From Desmodesmus armatus (Eukaryota; Chlorophyta; Chlorophyceae; Sphaeropleales; Scenedesmaceae): DNA of 64,000 nucleotides. Every line of letters starts with the position of its first letter. The first letter of the stretch is position 1. The translations under genes were made by a program, and so were the position numbers. The notes below the pieces were generated by a model. It searched no databases. It was not told where the DNA came from and was given only the letters and a program-made list of their open reading frames with translations. Positions 23,574 through 34,614 of the stretch are shown one piece after another. Location of the stretch: contig VIIQ02000119.1 in assembly GCA_007449985.2 (NCBI GenBank), positions 1 through 64,000 of the forward strand, in the 5' to 3' direction.

Positions 23574-26500
23574 ATGATCCAATCAATGCAGCTCTCGTCT
23601 GCCTTCCACCTGGGCTCCGGGATAGGAGCGGCGTGTACAAGGGCATCCACACTAGTCCAGCGTGCTTTATCCAGCTGGGCGACGGTGGACCCTGACAAGT
23701 GGGATGGCTCACACCCAGCAGTAGCATCGAACCTGGGTGAGTGGGGAAGGGATGTGTGCCTGCTGCTCACTGCCTTCAAGCTGACAACCCGACACATATG
23801 AGCTTTTATCTGTGTTTGCTTGCTCGGGATGCTGCAGTTGCTGGGCGCTGGACGTCCAGCTCCCACACCAAGACCATCCCAGACCCCCTGACTGGGCAGC
23901 CCTTTGTGCAGCTGCCCGACACACAGAAGGGCGAGCTGGACCACTTCGTGCAAAGCCTGCAGGCTTGCCCCAAGACCGGGCTGCACAACCCCCTCAAAAA
24001 CCCTGAAAGGTGTGTGCCACGTGATCCAGTACTACTAGTAGTGCCAAGAATTTCATGGCATGTATCAGATCGCTTTCAACCTGCCAATGTGTCACTGCAG
24101 GGGGCATTGACCTCACAAGCCACCCCACCACCTCCCTCCCTGGCTGTAAGTCCTTCATGGTCCCATCTCCGTCACACCCACGGACTTATACCCAACTTCG
24201 GAATGTCACATCCTTGGATGGTTGATGCATTGGCTGGATGCACTCCCTGTGTCTACACCCCTTCGTCCCATTGTCCCTCTGTCCTTGTCCCCCTCCTGCC
24301 ACCCCGTGCGTCAGGTACGTGATGTATGGCCTTGTGAATGCCAAGGTAGCTGAGGAGATGCGCAAGCCTGACGTGGCAGACTTCTTTGCGCGGCTCATCC
24401 AGCGCACCAGCCCCAAATCATATGCCCAGGCAATGGGGGAGACGGTTGTCACACGGCGCTTCTTTGAGAACTTCTCAGGAGACCAGGTGGGATTGGGGCC
24501 AAGGGTGAGGGAGGGTGGGGAAGGGGTGGGAGGGGCGGAGGGCGGGGGTGGGGGGCAGCTGGTTGCGATCTCTTTGATGAGCCTGGGAGGCAGGTGTGTC
24601 TTGCTACCCCTCGTGCAGGCTCAGCAGCAAAGTAGGATGATCGCAGCAATAGCAGCAGCAGACGACTGGTCACCAGCAACGTTCTTTGGGGGGTGGGGTC
24701 ATGTTGGTGGGTGGCACACAGCACGCATATGCTACCGCAGAACAGCCAGTAAGGAGTTGTCACAAGTGCTGGCACCATGCATTGTTGAGTGCACCCACTC
24801 GTACACCTGGGACACTACCCACACCCCAATGCCTGGCACTATACACACCAACCCTCCCTCAACGCCTGCCCAACTCCTCCCCCCCCCCCCCCCCCGCTGC
24901 CCTGCCCATCACCGTAGGTCCGTTTCCTTGCGCGCGGCTTCTCAGTGCCTGGCGACCACCCTGGCCAGACCAGCAACGGGCTGCGCTGGCCCTACGGCCC
25001 TGTGGCGCTGATCACACCCTTCAACTTCCCCCTGGAGATCCCTGCCCTGCAGCTCATGGGGGCACTCTACATGGGCAACAAGCCACTGCTGCATGTCGAC
25101 CACAGGGTGAGAAGGGAGGGGGGGGGGCGGTCGATGGGGGGGGGGGGGTGTTGTAAGCAGGGCAAAGAGGGGGGGGGGAGACAAGGCAACAGGAGATGAC
25201 CTGGCTGAAAATCATCCTCGGTGCGAGTGCCTGCTGACAATTTGAGTCACTCCAGCTGCAGTTGCACTCGCGCTTGCACCTTCACATGCCAATGGCACAC
25301 TGCTGACCCTTCTGCTGCCTTTTCCCCCTCACCCATGCTGTATGCACAGGTCAGCATTGTTGCTGAGCAGCTGCTGCGGCTGCTGCACCACTGCGGCATG
25401 CCCCGCACAGATGCAGACCTCATCCACGGCTCAGGCCAGGTTGTCAATGAGCTGCTGCTGCGAGCACAGCCCCGCAGCACTCTGTTCACAGGGTCTCAGC
25501 GCGTGGCGGAGAAGCTGGCCATAGACCTGAAGGGAAAGGTGAGGGGGAGGGGTAGCAGGGGGGAAGGGGGGGGGGAGTCAGCCATAAGGACATGCAGGGC
25601 AAGGTGAGGGGAGGGCGGGAGAGGGAGCAGAAGGGCTTTGTTGGGGGGGGGGGTGCAGCCATAAGTTGCATTTGGTGACAGGCTCGTACAGCATTTTGAA
25701 GTGCCAGGCTTGTCCTGCCTTGCAGCAGGGCCTATGCTCAACACAAGTGATTGATTACAGGTAGGTCATAATTCAAAGCACACTGTCAGTGATGCCTGAG
25801 GCCTGTTGTGCCATGTGTGTGGCAGCAAGTGGAGTGTGTAAGACACTAAGAGTTGATGACAGACGATACAATCCTCAAGACAGTCAGAAAAACTCTCGTA
25901 AGGGTGCGTCCAGTCACACCATCACAGTCAGGATGGTCACACACACCCTCTATGCCTAACACATTGCCTGCAGGTGTTCCTTGAGGATGCTGGGTATGAC
26001 TGGAAGGTGTTGGGCCCTGATGTGGCTGAGGTGGACTACGTGGCATGGCAGGCGGACCAGGACGCATACGCATGCAGCGGACAGAAGTGCAGCGCACAGA
26101 GCCTCATGATCATGCACAACAACTGGCGCGAGGTGCGTGAGGGTGCCTGTGGGTGTGGGTTTGGGTTGGGAGAGGGGGGGGGGGGGAGGGAGGGGCACCA
26201 TGGTTGGGGTGGCGTGGTGTTGCTGCTGTGTGGCGGCAGAAGTGTTTGGCTGTTCGTGTATGTCTGTTCCTCTTTGTCCCTGTCTTCTCCTGTGTGTATG
26301 TGGCTGCCGTTCCCAGGCTTTGCTGGCCTGTGTTTCACCGCTGCCTGCCCGTCTCCCGCTGCTGTTCCGCTGCTGTGGTGCTGTCATGTTTGGCTGTGCG
26401 CCACTGTGTATGGTCAGGCTGGTCTGCTGGACAAGATGCGGGCGCGCGCTGAGTCCCGTCAGCTGTCAGACCTGACCATTGGCCCCGTGCTGACCTGGAC

Positions 26501-27884
26501 CACTGAAGCCATACTGGGACACACGAGGCGGCTGCTGGACGTGCCGGGTGAGCGGAGGACAGCAGCAGCAGCAGCAGACTTGGGGTGGTGGCAACGGGTC
26601 GGGGAGGATGGGTGTGCGGCGTGTCAGGAGAAGGGGGAGAGGGAGTCCTTCGCGCTGCAGGCGGCCCTTTCTTGGGAGGTGATGGAGGCTGTGTGCTGTT
26701 GTTTTCAGAACCACCCCTCCCCCCCCCCCCCCCACACACACATTGGCTGGATGCACTCCCTGTGTCTACACACACACACACCCCACCACCCCTGCTGGCT
26801 GGATGGTGGGCTGGAGCAAGCATGGCACTGTCTGACAGCACGGATTGAGCAACATCATGAGTGGCAGATCTGCGCAGCACCCCCCATGGTAGCCCCTGTG
26901 ATTTTCAGGGTAGGGCCCCAACAGACAAAACAAAGTGTGAGTGAGTGACTTCGCCAGTCTGGTTGCAGACCAATTTGCAGGACAGTGCAGTGCACACAAC
27001 CACACTCCTTTCCGCCCCCCCCCTTTGGGTATGGCACTGACATGTTTGCCACTTGTGCATGCTTTTGTCTTCTTGTTCCCCTGCAGGTGCTGAGCTGCTG
27101 TGGGGTGGTCAGCCGCTGCAGGACCACACCATCCCCGAGTGCTACGGGGCCGTCCAGCCCACCGCTGTGTTTGTGCCCCTGCAAGCGATGCATGACCCTG
27201 AGGTGTTCAAGCTGGTCACCACAGAGGTGTTTGGACCCTTCCAGGTCATCACTGAGTACACAGGTGGGGGGGGGGGCACGGTGCAGTCCCTGCAGGGCGC
27301 CAGCTGGCTGTTGGCCGCCAACAGTTGAGCTGCTACAGGTGCAAAGACAGCAGCCAGTCAGCCAGTCAGCCAGTCAGCCAGCCAGATGCCAGCAATACTT
27401 CTGGTCAGCGCTGCCAGCAGGTTGCGAATTTCCACACTGAGAGCTGCAGGACAATGGCCCAGGTGTAAAGAAAAGCTCGGAGTCACAAGCTGAATGCACA
27501 CCAGTCTTGCCGTTGCGTCTCTGTCCCTCACCTTGCCCCCCCCCCCCCCCCCCCCGTTGCGCTCCTGCCTATGCAGACGACCAGCTGCGCTCCGTGCTGG
27601 ACGTGCTTGAGAGCATGTCTCACCACCTCACAGCAGCGGTGGTGTCAAACGACGTCACCTTCCTGCAGGAGGTGCTGGCACACACAGTCAACGGCACGAC
27701 ATACGCGGGCGTGCGCGCGCGCACCACAGGGGCCCCACAGAACCACTGGTTTGGGCCTGCGGGTGACCCCCGCGCGGCTGGCATCGGCACCCCTGAGGCC
27801 ATCAGGCTGGTGTGGAGCTGCCACAGGGAGATCATCAATGACGTTGGCCCCTGCCCACCCCTGCACCAGCTGAAGACCACCTGA
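23574..27884 (+). CDS. P5CDH: Delta-1-pyrroline-5-carboxylate dehydrogenase, ALDH12 type (552 aa)
   Basis: Oxidises P5C/glutamate semialdehyde to glutamate with NAD+, the second step of proline breakdown in mitochondria. Nine exons: 23574-23736, 23838-24009, 24315-24486, 24918-25106, 25350-25538, 25974-26132, 26418-26547, 27087-27263, 27577-27884. They total exactly 553 codons and every junction rejoins conserved ALDH12 sequence. The N-terminus (MIQSMQLSS, with Arg/Ser and few acids to ~38) looks like a mitochondrial presequence. Motifs: PFNFPLEIP, FTGSQRVAEKLA, the catalytic SGQKCSAQ with Cys ~334, EVFGPFQVITEY, and the C-terminal GRTTGAPQNHWFGP-type segment. Length is as in plant ALDH12A1. 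TGTAA occurs at 28154. Introns are flanked by long G and C runs and carry two copies of a dispersed repeat. Confidence 0.95.
24182..24260 (+). repeat. Dispersed repeat B, copy 1 (P5CDH intron 2)
   Basis: Shares ACTTCG-AATGTCACATCCTTGG and the CATTGGCTGGATGCACTCCC block with copies at 26741, 31341 and 48341. All copies are on the + strand inside introns of + strand genes. No terminal repeats or coding capacity were seen. Confidence 0.8.
25530..25672 (+). repeat. Tandem copy of P5CDH exon 5 donor region
   Basis: The donor environment AAGGTGAGGGG and a following CAGCCATAAG word occur at 25536-25588 and again at 25600-25665. This is a weaker example of the junction duplications seen in MDN1 and RPLP0. 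Confidence 0.5.
26741..26776 (+). repeat. Dispersed repeat B, copy 2, truncated (P5CDH intron 7)
   Basis: Only the 3' half (ATTGGCTGGATGCACTCCCT) is retained, followed by CA dinucleotides. Confidence 0.8.
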
Positions 27885-28609
27885 GGCCCGTAGGGGAGGG
27901 GTGGGTTAAATAAGGGCAGCTGATCGTGCGCAAATGTATGCATGACGCATGAATGGAGAGGGGTTGGGGCTGCAGGCCAGCGCTGGCATAGCAGGTGCTG
28001 CATCGCAGCCAATCAGAAGCAGTGTTGGGGGGCGGGGTTGAGTTGCATAGTTGATATGGGGTGCATGACTGCGGTCGGGGCCCATCCTCTGTGGGTCTGG
28101 GGTTGCATGCGCCAGCCTTGAAAGGCATGGCATGTGTGCACAGGCTGTGCATATGTAAAGCTGCTGCTTTTGTTTGATACTGCGTAACAGCCAAATGTAC
28201 TACCATGATGTGGCAACCTACCAGGTAGCGATATCACCAGCACTCGCCGGCACTCAGTCGGCACGGTCGGGGACAATGGGTGCCAGCTTGCCTTTCTTTC
28301 ATGAAGGACACGTAGTTGCCAAGATTTTCAAGTCAAAGTCAGAGTCAACAGCGTCGATCTGCCCCACTGTTGATGAAACTGCAACAGACATCGTGTCTGT
28401 TGCAAACCACCTGCCTGACATCTACGGAGCTTGTACGTTTGCTTTGCCCCATCTTATGTATCTGGAAGTTTTGTGTGCTGCTAACAATTGTAACCAAGCT
28501 GAATACCCAATTCAGTTGATCAGCAGCACAGAATTCAGTCCCCGAACAGCACTCGTGATATGTTGCAACACTGCACACGTTTCTGATAGCTGTCATCGGT
28601 ACGGCAGCT
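27885..28609. other. Intergenic: P5CDH 3' UTR and galactosyltransferase promoter
   Basis: TGTAA at 28154-28158. From about 28200 to 28600 the sequence is less GC-rich with no simple repeats and no convincing ORF. It probably contains the promoter and 5' UTR of the next gene. Confidence 0.5.
28154..28158 (+). terminator. TGTAA polyadenylation signal, P5CDH
   Basis: First TGTAA after the stop, 270 nt downstream. Volvocalean consensus. Confidence 0.5.
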
Positions 28610-31600
28610 ATGCAGCACAGCAGTGGCAGCTGCCTTGGCTTGGGCCGGCAGTGGTGGTTGCAGCCCGCTAGCTTGCTGTTGCTGCTGTGCTGGGGGTTGG
28701 CGGGGTCTGCAGCACAGGCTGTCGGCAACGAGGACGTGCATGTGGTGTTCCTTACAGACTGTACGTCTTATTCAGACTGGCAGACGCTGGGTATGGTGTA
28801 CAGCTGGAAGGAGTCCGGCCAGGTGGGTGGCGCAACCAACACAGGTTTGACTGACGTTGTGACTGGCACTAGAGCAGCTGAGCCCAAGATTGGGGCGATA
28901 AAAGGATGGCTGTGATGATATACTGCTTGCTTGGAGTGCAAGCCAACCTTTGGGATGACTGTGCATGTGCCGTGGGAGTCACCATGCCTCATACACTGCT
29001 GCGCATGGCTGTCTCGCGAGTTGCGTATCAGATGCAGCCGGATGAGTGTGACAGGGTGTCAGACATCATTACATACCTGATGTTAGCTAGTGCTGGTGCC
29101 TGCAACCTGTTTGCTTCATGTCTTCCTGCAGCCGGGGCCACTGAGCAAGGTGATGTGCTGCACGCCAGAGGAGGCCCGCAGATACAAGCGGGACATGCTG
29201 GGCATTGTCAAAACCCACATCGCCCCCTCCTTCACAGTCCACCCACGCACAGGCGACGTGTACGCAGCATACAACAAGCCAGAAGCAGTGGTGGACTGGC
29301 TGCAGCACGTGACACCAGCAGAGGATTGGGTAGTGGTGCTGGATTCAGACATGCTCCTGCGGCGGCCCTTCCTGCCCTCAGACTTCAACTTGACGCGCGG
29401 CTGGGCCATCAGTGCAAAGTATGACTACATGATTGGTGTCAACAACGAGCTGGCAGACAGGCATATACCTGAGGTGCCCCGCAGGAACGACACCCTGGCA
29501 GGTCCTGTAGGCAGGCGGTCCGACAAGGTCAGCACAGGGGGAGTCAGCCACTTTGGGGAAGCAAGGGAGGCTGGGGAGGTGGTGCTGGTGGTGGTAGTGA
29601 CAGAGGAGTGGGGTGTGGGATTAACAGACAAGCAGCCACTGTCAGCAGGCTTGGCAGTGGCCAACGGTGGCCGCAGCAGCTGCTAATTCCACAGCAGCAC
29701 GTTGTGTCAGCGGCCAGAGGCTGCAGGAGCAGCGGTGCAAGACGACAGCAGCAGTGACTGATAAACAGCCTGCCAGCCCCTGTATCCCGCTGGCCTTGGA
29801 AGCAGCAGGAGCAGCAGCAAGTAGCCTTGGCTGTTGGGCAGCTGCCACCAAATTTTTTGTGCTCACTCAGCCAAGTGCCTGTGCTGGTGCAGCAGCTGCA
29901 AGGTGGAGGCACTTAGGGGAGGGGTGGTGCTGAGCCAGCAGCACTTGGCCAGCTCCCATGCCCAGGCTTGGCTGCTCTTGTCCCCTTTGAATCAATAAAA
30001 GGGACAAGAGCAGCCAAGCCTGGGCATGGGTACTGGCCAACTGCTGCTGGCGCACCACCACCCCTCCCCCCAATGCAAGGGTGGGATGTAACATCAAGGG
30101 TGCATGGTGTGAATGTGCTGCTGCAGGTTGGCGGGTTCTTCTTCATCCACCGAGATGACCTGAAGCACATCTCCCCACTGTGGCTCAAGTATACAGAAGA
30201 TGTCCGAGCTGACCCTGAGGTGTGTCGGCCTGAGGCAGCACTGCAACACGATGCACAGGCAGCCCCTGTGCGCCTTTGCCTAGGCTGTTGTGTTGCCCCT
30301 GGCCTTAGGCGTGGCAGCAGAGTAGGACGTGCATTGAGCTGCAGTGGGCTGAATGTTGGTGCAGGGAGACAGCAGCAGTGGTCGCTGTGTTTGACACAGC
30401 CTGTCATCGCCGCAGCTGCGTCAGCAGGTGCCGTCAGGACGTGCAGCCTGGGCAGTGGCGTTGGCAAGGTAGAAGTTGTGCTGCAGCTGACCCAACCCAT
30501 GTGTGTGCCGATGCGGTTGCAGTTGCTGTACGTGTGGCCAGTCAATACAGTCCGCCCCCTGATATCCAAAACAAAGTGTGGTTGCTGCTGCTGCTTCAGG
30601 CGTGGCACCTGACAGGTGATGTGTACAGCAAGAAGCCTGGGGACAAGCCCTGGATCAGTGAGATGTACGGCTACAGCTTTGGAGCAGCCAAGGCAGGCGT
30701 GTGGCACAAGTCAGAGGTGGAGTCTATGCTGTACCCAGGATACCAGCCAGTAGGTGCGTGTGTGTAGGGGGGAGGGGGGAGGTAAGGTTGGCTCGTACAG
30801 GCCATCCTCATTGTTTTGCTCCAAAACGTCTGCATTTTCACTGCTCGCCATAATCACCATGGGGTGTCTTGGTACAAGCAGCTGCACTGCCAACCCAACC
30901 ATGGCGCGGACACGTTGACAGTCCTCCAAGTGACTGCTACACCTCAACCTACACACTGCCTTTGAGATCATGGGATGGCTTGGACTTGAGCTCATGAGTG
31001 CGATTGCCCCGGGTGTAATGTGTTTGTTTGTGTGCGTGTGTTGGTCTGCCGCGCTGCAGGTGTCCCTCGCGTGCTGCACTACGGGCTGCTGTACTCTGTT
31101 GTGGCCAAGCACGGCAAGTGGACATGGGACAAGCACTGGTTCCACGAGTTTGACGTGCACAAGTGCCCACCCTGGAAGCTGGACATCCCTCGGCCCCAGG
31201 AGGGCATCTTCCCACACCCACCACTGCCTGATGACCTGCTGCCAAACGTGAGCTGAACCCGGCTGACTATAGGCCATGGAAAACGCTGTCTGGCAACCCA
31301 CACACCACACCACACCACACCACATGCAGTCACCGACAGTATACATACAACTTCGCAATGTCACATCCTTGGATGGTTGCATTGGCTGGTTGCACTCCCT
31401 GTGTCTATACACACCAAGTATCTCAACTTGTATGGTTGAACACGCACAGCGCCCCCGTCCCTGCACAAAGCCACTGCCTCCACTGCAGTCCGCACACTCC
31501 ATCTCACCCCAACTCCACCCCCCCCCCCACCCTCCTCCAACCCCACCCCGCCCGGTGTGCTGTGCAGCTGTCGAAGGCTGAGCGCTACCGTGACCTGATC

Positions 31601-33827
31601 TCCATCAGCGTGGTGCACATGCTCAACGCAGCACTGTGTGAGTGGCACACCCAGCACTGCCCACCCAGTGAGCAGCTGCGTGAGGAGTGTGGCCAGGTGA
31701 TGGCAGCCTACAAGGAGGTCAAGGAGGCGGTCAGGGCACTGGACGTGGAGATGAGCTGCATAGACGAACTGGTGAGGAGGCAAGGGGCCTGGTGGCATGG
31801 TTGGCTGGGTGGGTGCGTGGATGGGTGGGTACAAGAGCGAGTCAGTCTTCAGACAGCCAGCACAGTTGGTTGTAAGTGAGTGTGACATGAGACTCAAACT
31901 CCGGGACAGCTGCAGGTGTCTGTGGCAGGTGCTCGAGGTGGATGATTGAGGCGGTTTGTGACCCCTGGGGTTGAGCTTCTTTGCTCCCAAACAGCACTCC
32001 ATGTACCTTTCAAAGGGACGGTCCCTTTGCCTCTGCCTGGTCTCTTGTACTGAGATACCTTTGGACAAAGTTCCACAAGCTCCACATTGTGGCGGGGGGG
32101 GGGGGTCATCATAGATGTCACGGCATGTCAAGTACTCCCTGCTGACAAACACACATCCGTCTTGCCGCTGCTGCTGCTGCTGCTGCCCTGCACTGTCGAC
32201 AGCCTGAGCGTTGTGAGAAGTGGTCTCTTGATGGGGAGTGTGACAAGAACCCCGGCTTCATGGGCACCTCCTGCAGGAAGTCCTGCAAGTGGTGCAAGCC
32301 CCTCAAGTACGCAGACACCACTGCGGCACGACCACCCATGGACACAAGCACCACCGGGCAGCTCCCCGCAGACACGCAGCAAACCACGGACGCAGAACCG
32401 CTGGCCAAGCAGCCAGCAGGGCAGCCGGCACCCAGCCCGCCACCTCCCCCGCCACCTTCGCCACCACCACCACCCTCGCCACCACCCCCGCCGCCTCCCT
32501 CGCCGCCTCCTCCCCCGCCCCCGTCGCCGCCGCCGCCGCCGCCCTCGTGGGATGCGTTGCTGCAGGTGGACCACCCACGCAGCAGCAAGAGCTTCAAGGA
32601 ACTCATACGAAGGTGAGAGGTGGTGCCGGAGGGAATGCGGACACCAGATGAGGGGCAGAGGGCTGGGCTGGGTTGGTCAGGACGCAAGTGCATAGGGGAA
32701 TCGTAACGGCCATCAGGGCACAGCAATTGGCTGCAGCTTCTGCTGCACATGGCCTAGCTCGCTCATAGCTGTCCATGACAGCAGGGTTGGCTGTCTGCAT
32801 CACACTCAGTTGCTTTTGTGGCGGTAAGGCACACGGCAGCACACATCTCCTGTGCAGTATCGTTTCCGTCAGGTGAGCCATTGTCGAAGGCTTTCAAGCC
32901 TGGTGCTACCTGCAACACTTGCCTGCTGCTGCAACACTTGCTGTTGGCTGCTGCTGCTGCTGCTGCTGCTCAGGTGCCACAAGCGGGCTGACCTCAAGGT
33001 GGCAGAGGCCAAGGACTGTGCACGCGCAGCAGCACTGGGGCTGGAGTACAAGATGCCACGGGCTATGGCTGAGTTCAGCATACAGAGAGAGATAGACGAA
33101 GCGGTCGACAAAATGATGGTGAGGACCTTGCCTGGCCCCATCGCCCGCCACGCCATCTGTGTGTCGGTGTGGTTGGAGCCACACCATACATGCCTTGGCA
33201 GTGTCGCTGCTAGCGACTGGTTGATGGCATGTACATTACTTTAGTGTGGTTGATTGGAACATGCCTATGCAAGACTAGCCTGACTGACCACGGTGGCATG
33301 CAATTGCTGGTTACAAGTCATGCGCCAAGACTTACCTCACCCGCAGCAGCATCCAGCAGGGCAGTATGCGGGCAGTGCCTGATGTGTCAGCTTGATTGAT
33401 GAGACAAGTAACCATGCATCATGCAGGCCAGGCTTGCCAGCAACAAAGCACAAGCGGTGGGGCTTTCGGGGCACCTGCAGAGGCTGGGGAGCGTGTTTGG
33501 TGTTGACTGCACTGCGCGCAGGGCAGGTTCCAGACTGTTGTTGCTGTCATTGCTGCTGCTGCTGCCTGACAGGAGGCAACGTCGCCGCCCCCACCGCCAC
33601 CCCCGTCACCACCCCCTCCTCCACCCCCCGTGGTTGTGGAGCACGACGCATCAGCGGAGATGGGCAGGAAGGGGGGCAGCATGCGGCCAGCACAGGACCC
33701 CACCGCGTTCCAGATAACGCCTGGCAAGGCGATCGTGTTGTGGTTGGTGTTAGTGGGGGTGTTCTTGATGCTGCTGCCACGGATAATCAGACAAAAACGT
33801 GCTAGGTCAGGACAGAGGAGTGATTAG
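28610..33827 (+). CDS. SERGT1: Peptidyl-serine alpha-galactosyltransferase (SERGT/SGT1 family, ~707 aa)
   Basis: Adds alpha-galactose to serine in Ser-Pro motifs of hydroxyproline-rich cell-wall glycoproteins, in the ER/Golgi lumen. Exons: 28610-28822, 29132-29527, 30127-30219, 30600-30753, 31060-31247, 31568-31771, 32203-32612, 32974-33118, 33427-~33492, 33573-33827. All phases fit; the exon 9 donor is the least certain. There is a signal peptide (SLLLLLCWGLAGSAA), then the glycosyltransferase domain with VVVLDSDMLLRRPF (DxD) and VGGFFFIHRDDL. A ShKT module (CEKWSLDGECDKNPGFMGTS, ~420-447) follows, then a long Pro region with SPPPPPP units (~496-535), a second Pro run, and a C-terminal membrane anchor (~676-692) with a basic tail. 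This order matches Arabidopsis SERGT1 apart from the Pro modules. TGTAA lies at 33994. Confidence 0.9.
29915..30069. other. Long near-perfect inverted repeat (hairpin) in galactosyltransferase intron 2
   Basis: Arms 29915-29984 and 30001-30069 are reverse complements with about five mismatches in ~70 bp. They are separated by ~16 bp, part of which also pairs. Both strands therefore encode almost the same spurious peptide. The transcript would fold into a ~150-nt hairpin, the size of many algal miRNA precursors or of a foldback MITE. Confidence 0.85.
31341..31413 (+). repeat. Dispersed repeat B, copy 3 (galactosyltransferase intron 5)
   Basis: Near full-length copy beginning ACAACTTCGCAATGTC and ending CCCTGTGTCTATACAC. 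Confidence 0.8.
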
Positions 33828-34614
33828 GCTTAAGACATAGTGACAGGAGTGATTAGGCTCAGGACATAGTACAGAAGTGTGTGTGGGGGGGGGGGGGTGT
33901 GCATAGGCAGGGGGAAAGGGGTGGAGAGTACTGCAGACTGGGTGATCTGCTTTGGGCATCCTCTGGGCTAGGCTGTGATCTGTACATATCACTTGTAACA
34001 GGAGTCGTGGTCTCGTACTGTGTTGCCGCTGACCGCATCTGACCTCCGGCCACAATGTCTTGAGTGTGTGGAAGGGGGAGGGGGAACAGCAGGAGTGCCT
34101 GGCTTCGGGTGCTGCAGGGTGGCTAGCATACGACAGCTGCAACAGGACCACCAGCAGCAGCTAGTCAAGTCTGCTAACTAAGGGGGAGGAGCACACAGCA
34201 AGACCACAGCATTCCAGTTCCCTTATGGCTGCCTTCCAGGGATGCATGCTATGCCTTCCTGGGCCCTCTGGAAAGATAGTGAACATGCATGTACAGATGC
34301 TGCAAAAACAGATGTGGCTGAGATAGGACAGCTGAAATGCAAGACAGATCAAGTTGATGCTAGCTTGGAAGGCGTGGACGTGCAATGCTGCTTGATGGCC
34401 CGACACACCTTTCTGGACTCCTGCAATTGTGTCAACCAAATACAGCTAGTATTGCGCTTGGAAAAGTTTGGTTAGGTTTCAGCGCCGTCGATCCCCTGCC
34501 GGTCGCGCTCAAGGCCCTGCACGCTGCTTCACGTCGCCCTCTTCTTGTCTAGCTGCAGGTTAAAGTTGCCTGCCGGTCGTTTACCCGGTTTGGCCCTGTC
34601 AGCCACGAGCCAAG
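33828..34614. other. Intergenic: galactosyltransferase 3' UTR and RPLP0 promoter
   Basis: Contains a short tandem duplication just past the stop (AGGAGTGATTAGGCT at 33818 and 33846), a G-run, TGTAA at 33994-33998 and the RPLP0 promoter/5' UTR. No additional gene was recognised. Confidence 0.5.
33994..33998 (+). terminator. TGTAA polyadenylation signal, galactosyltransferase
   Basis: 167 nt past the stop codon. Confidence 0.55.
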
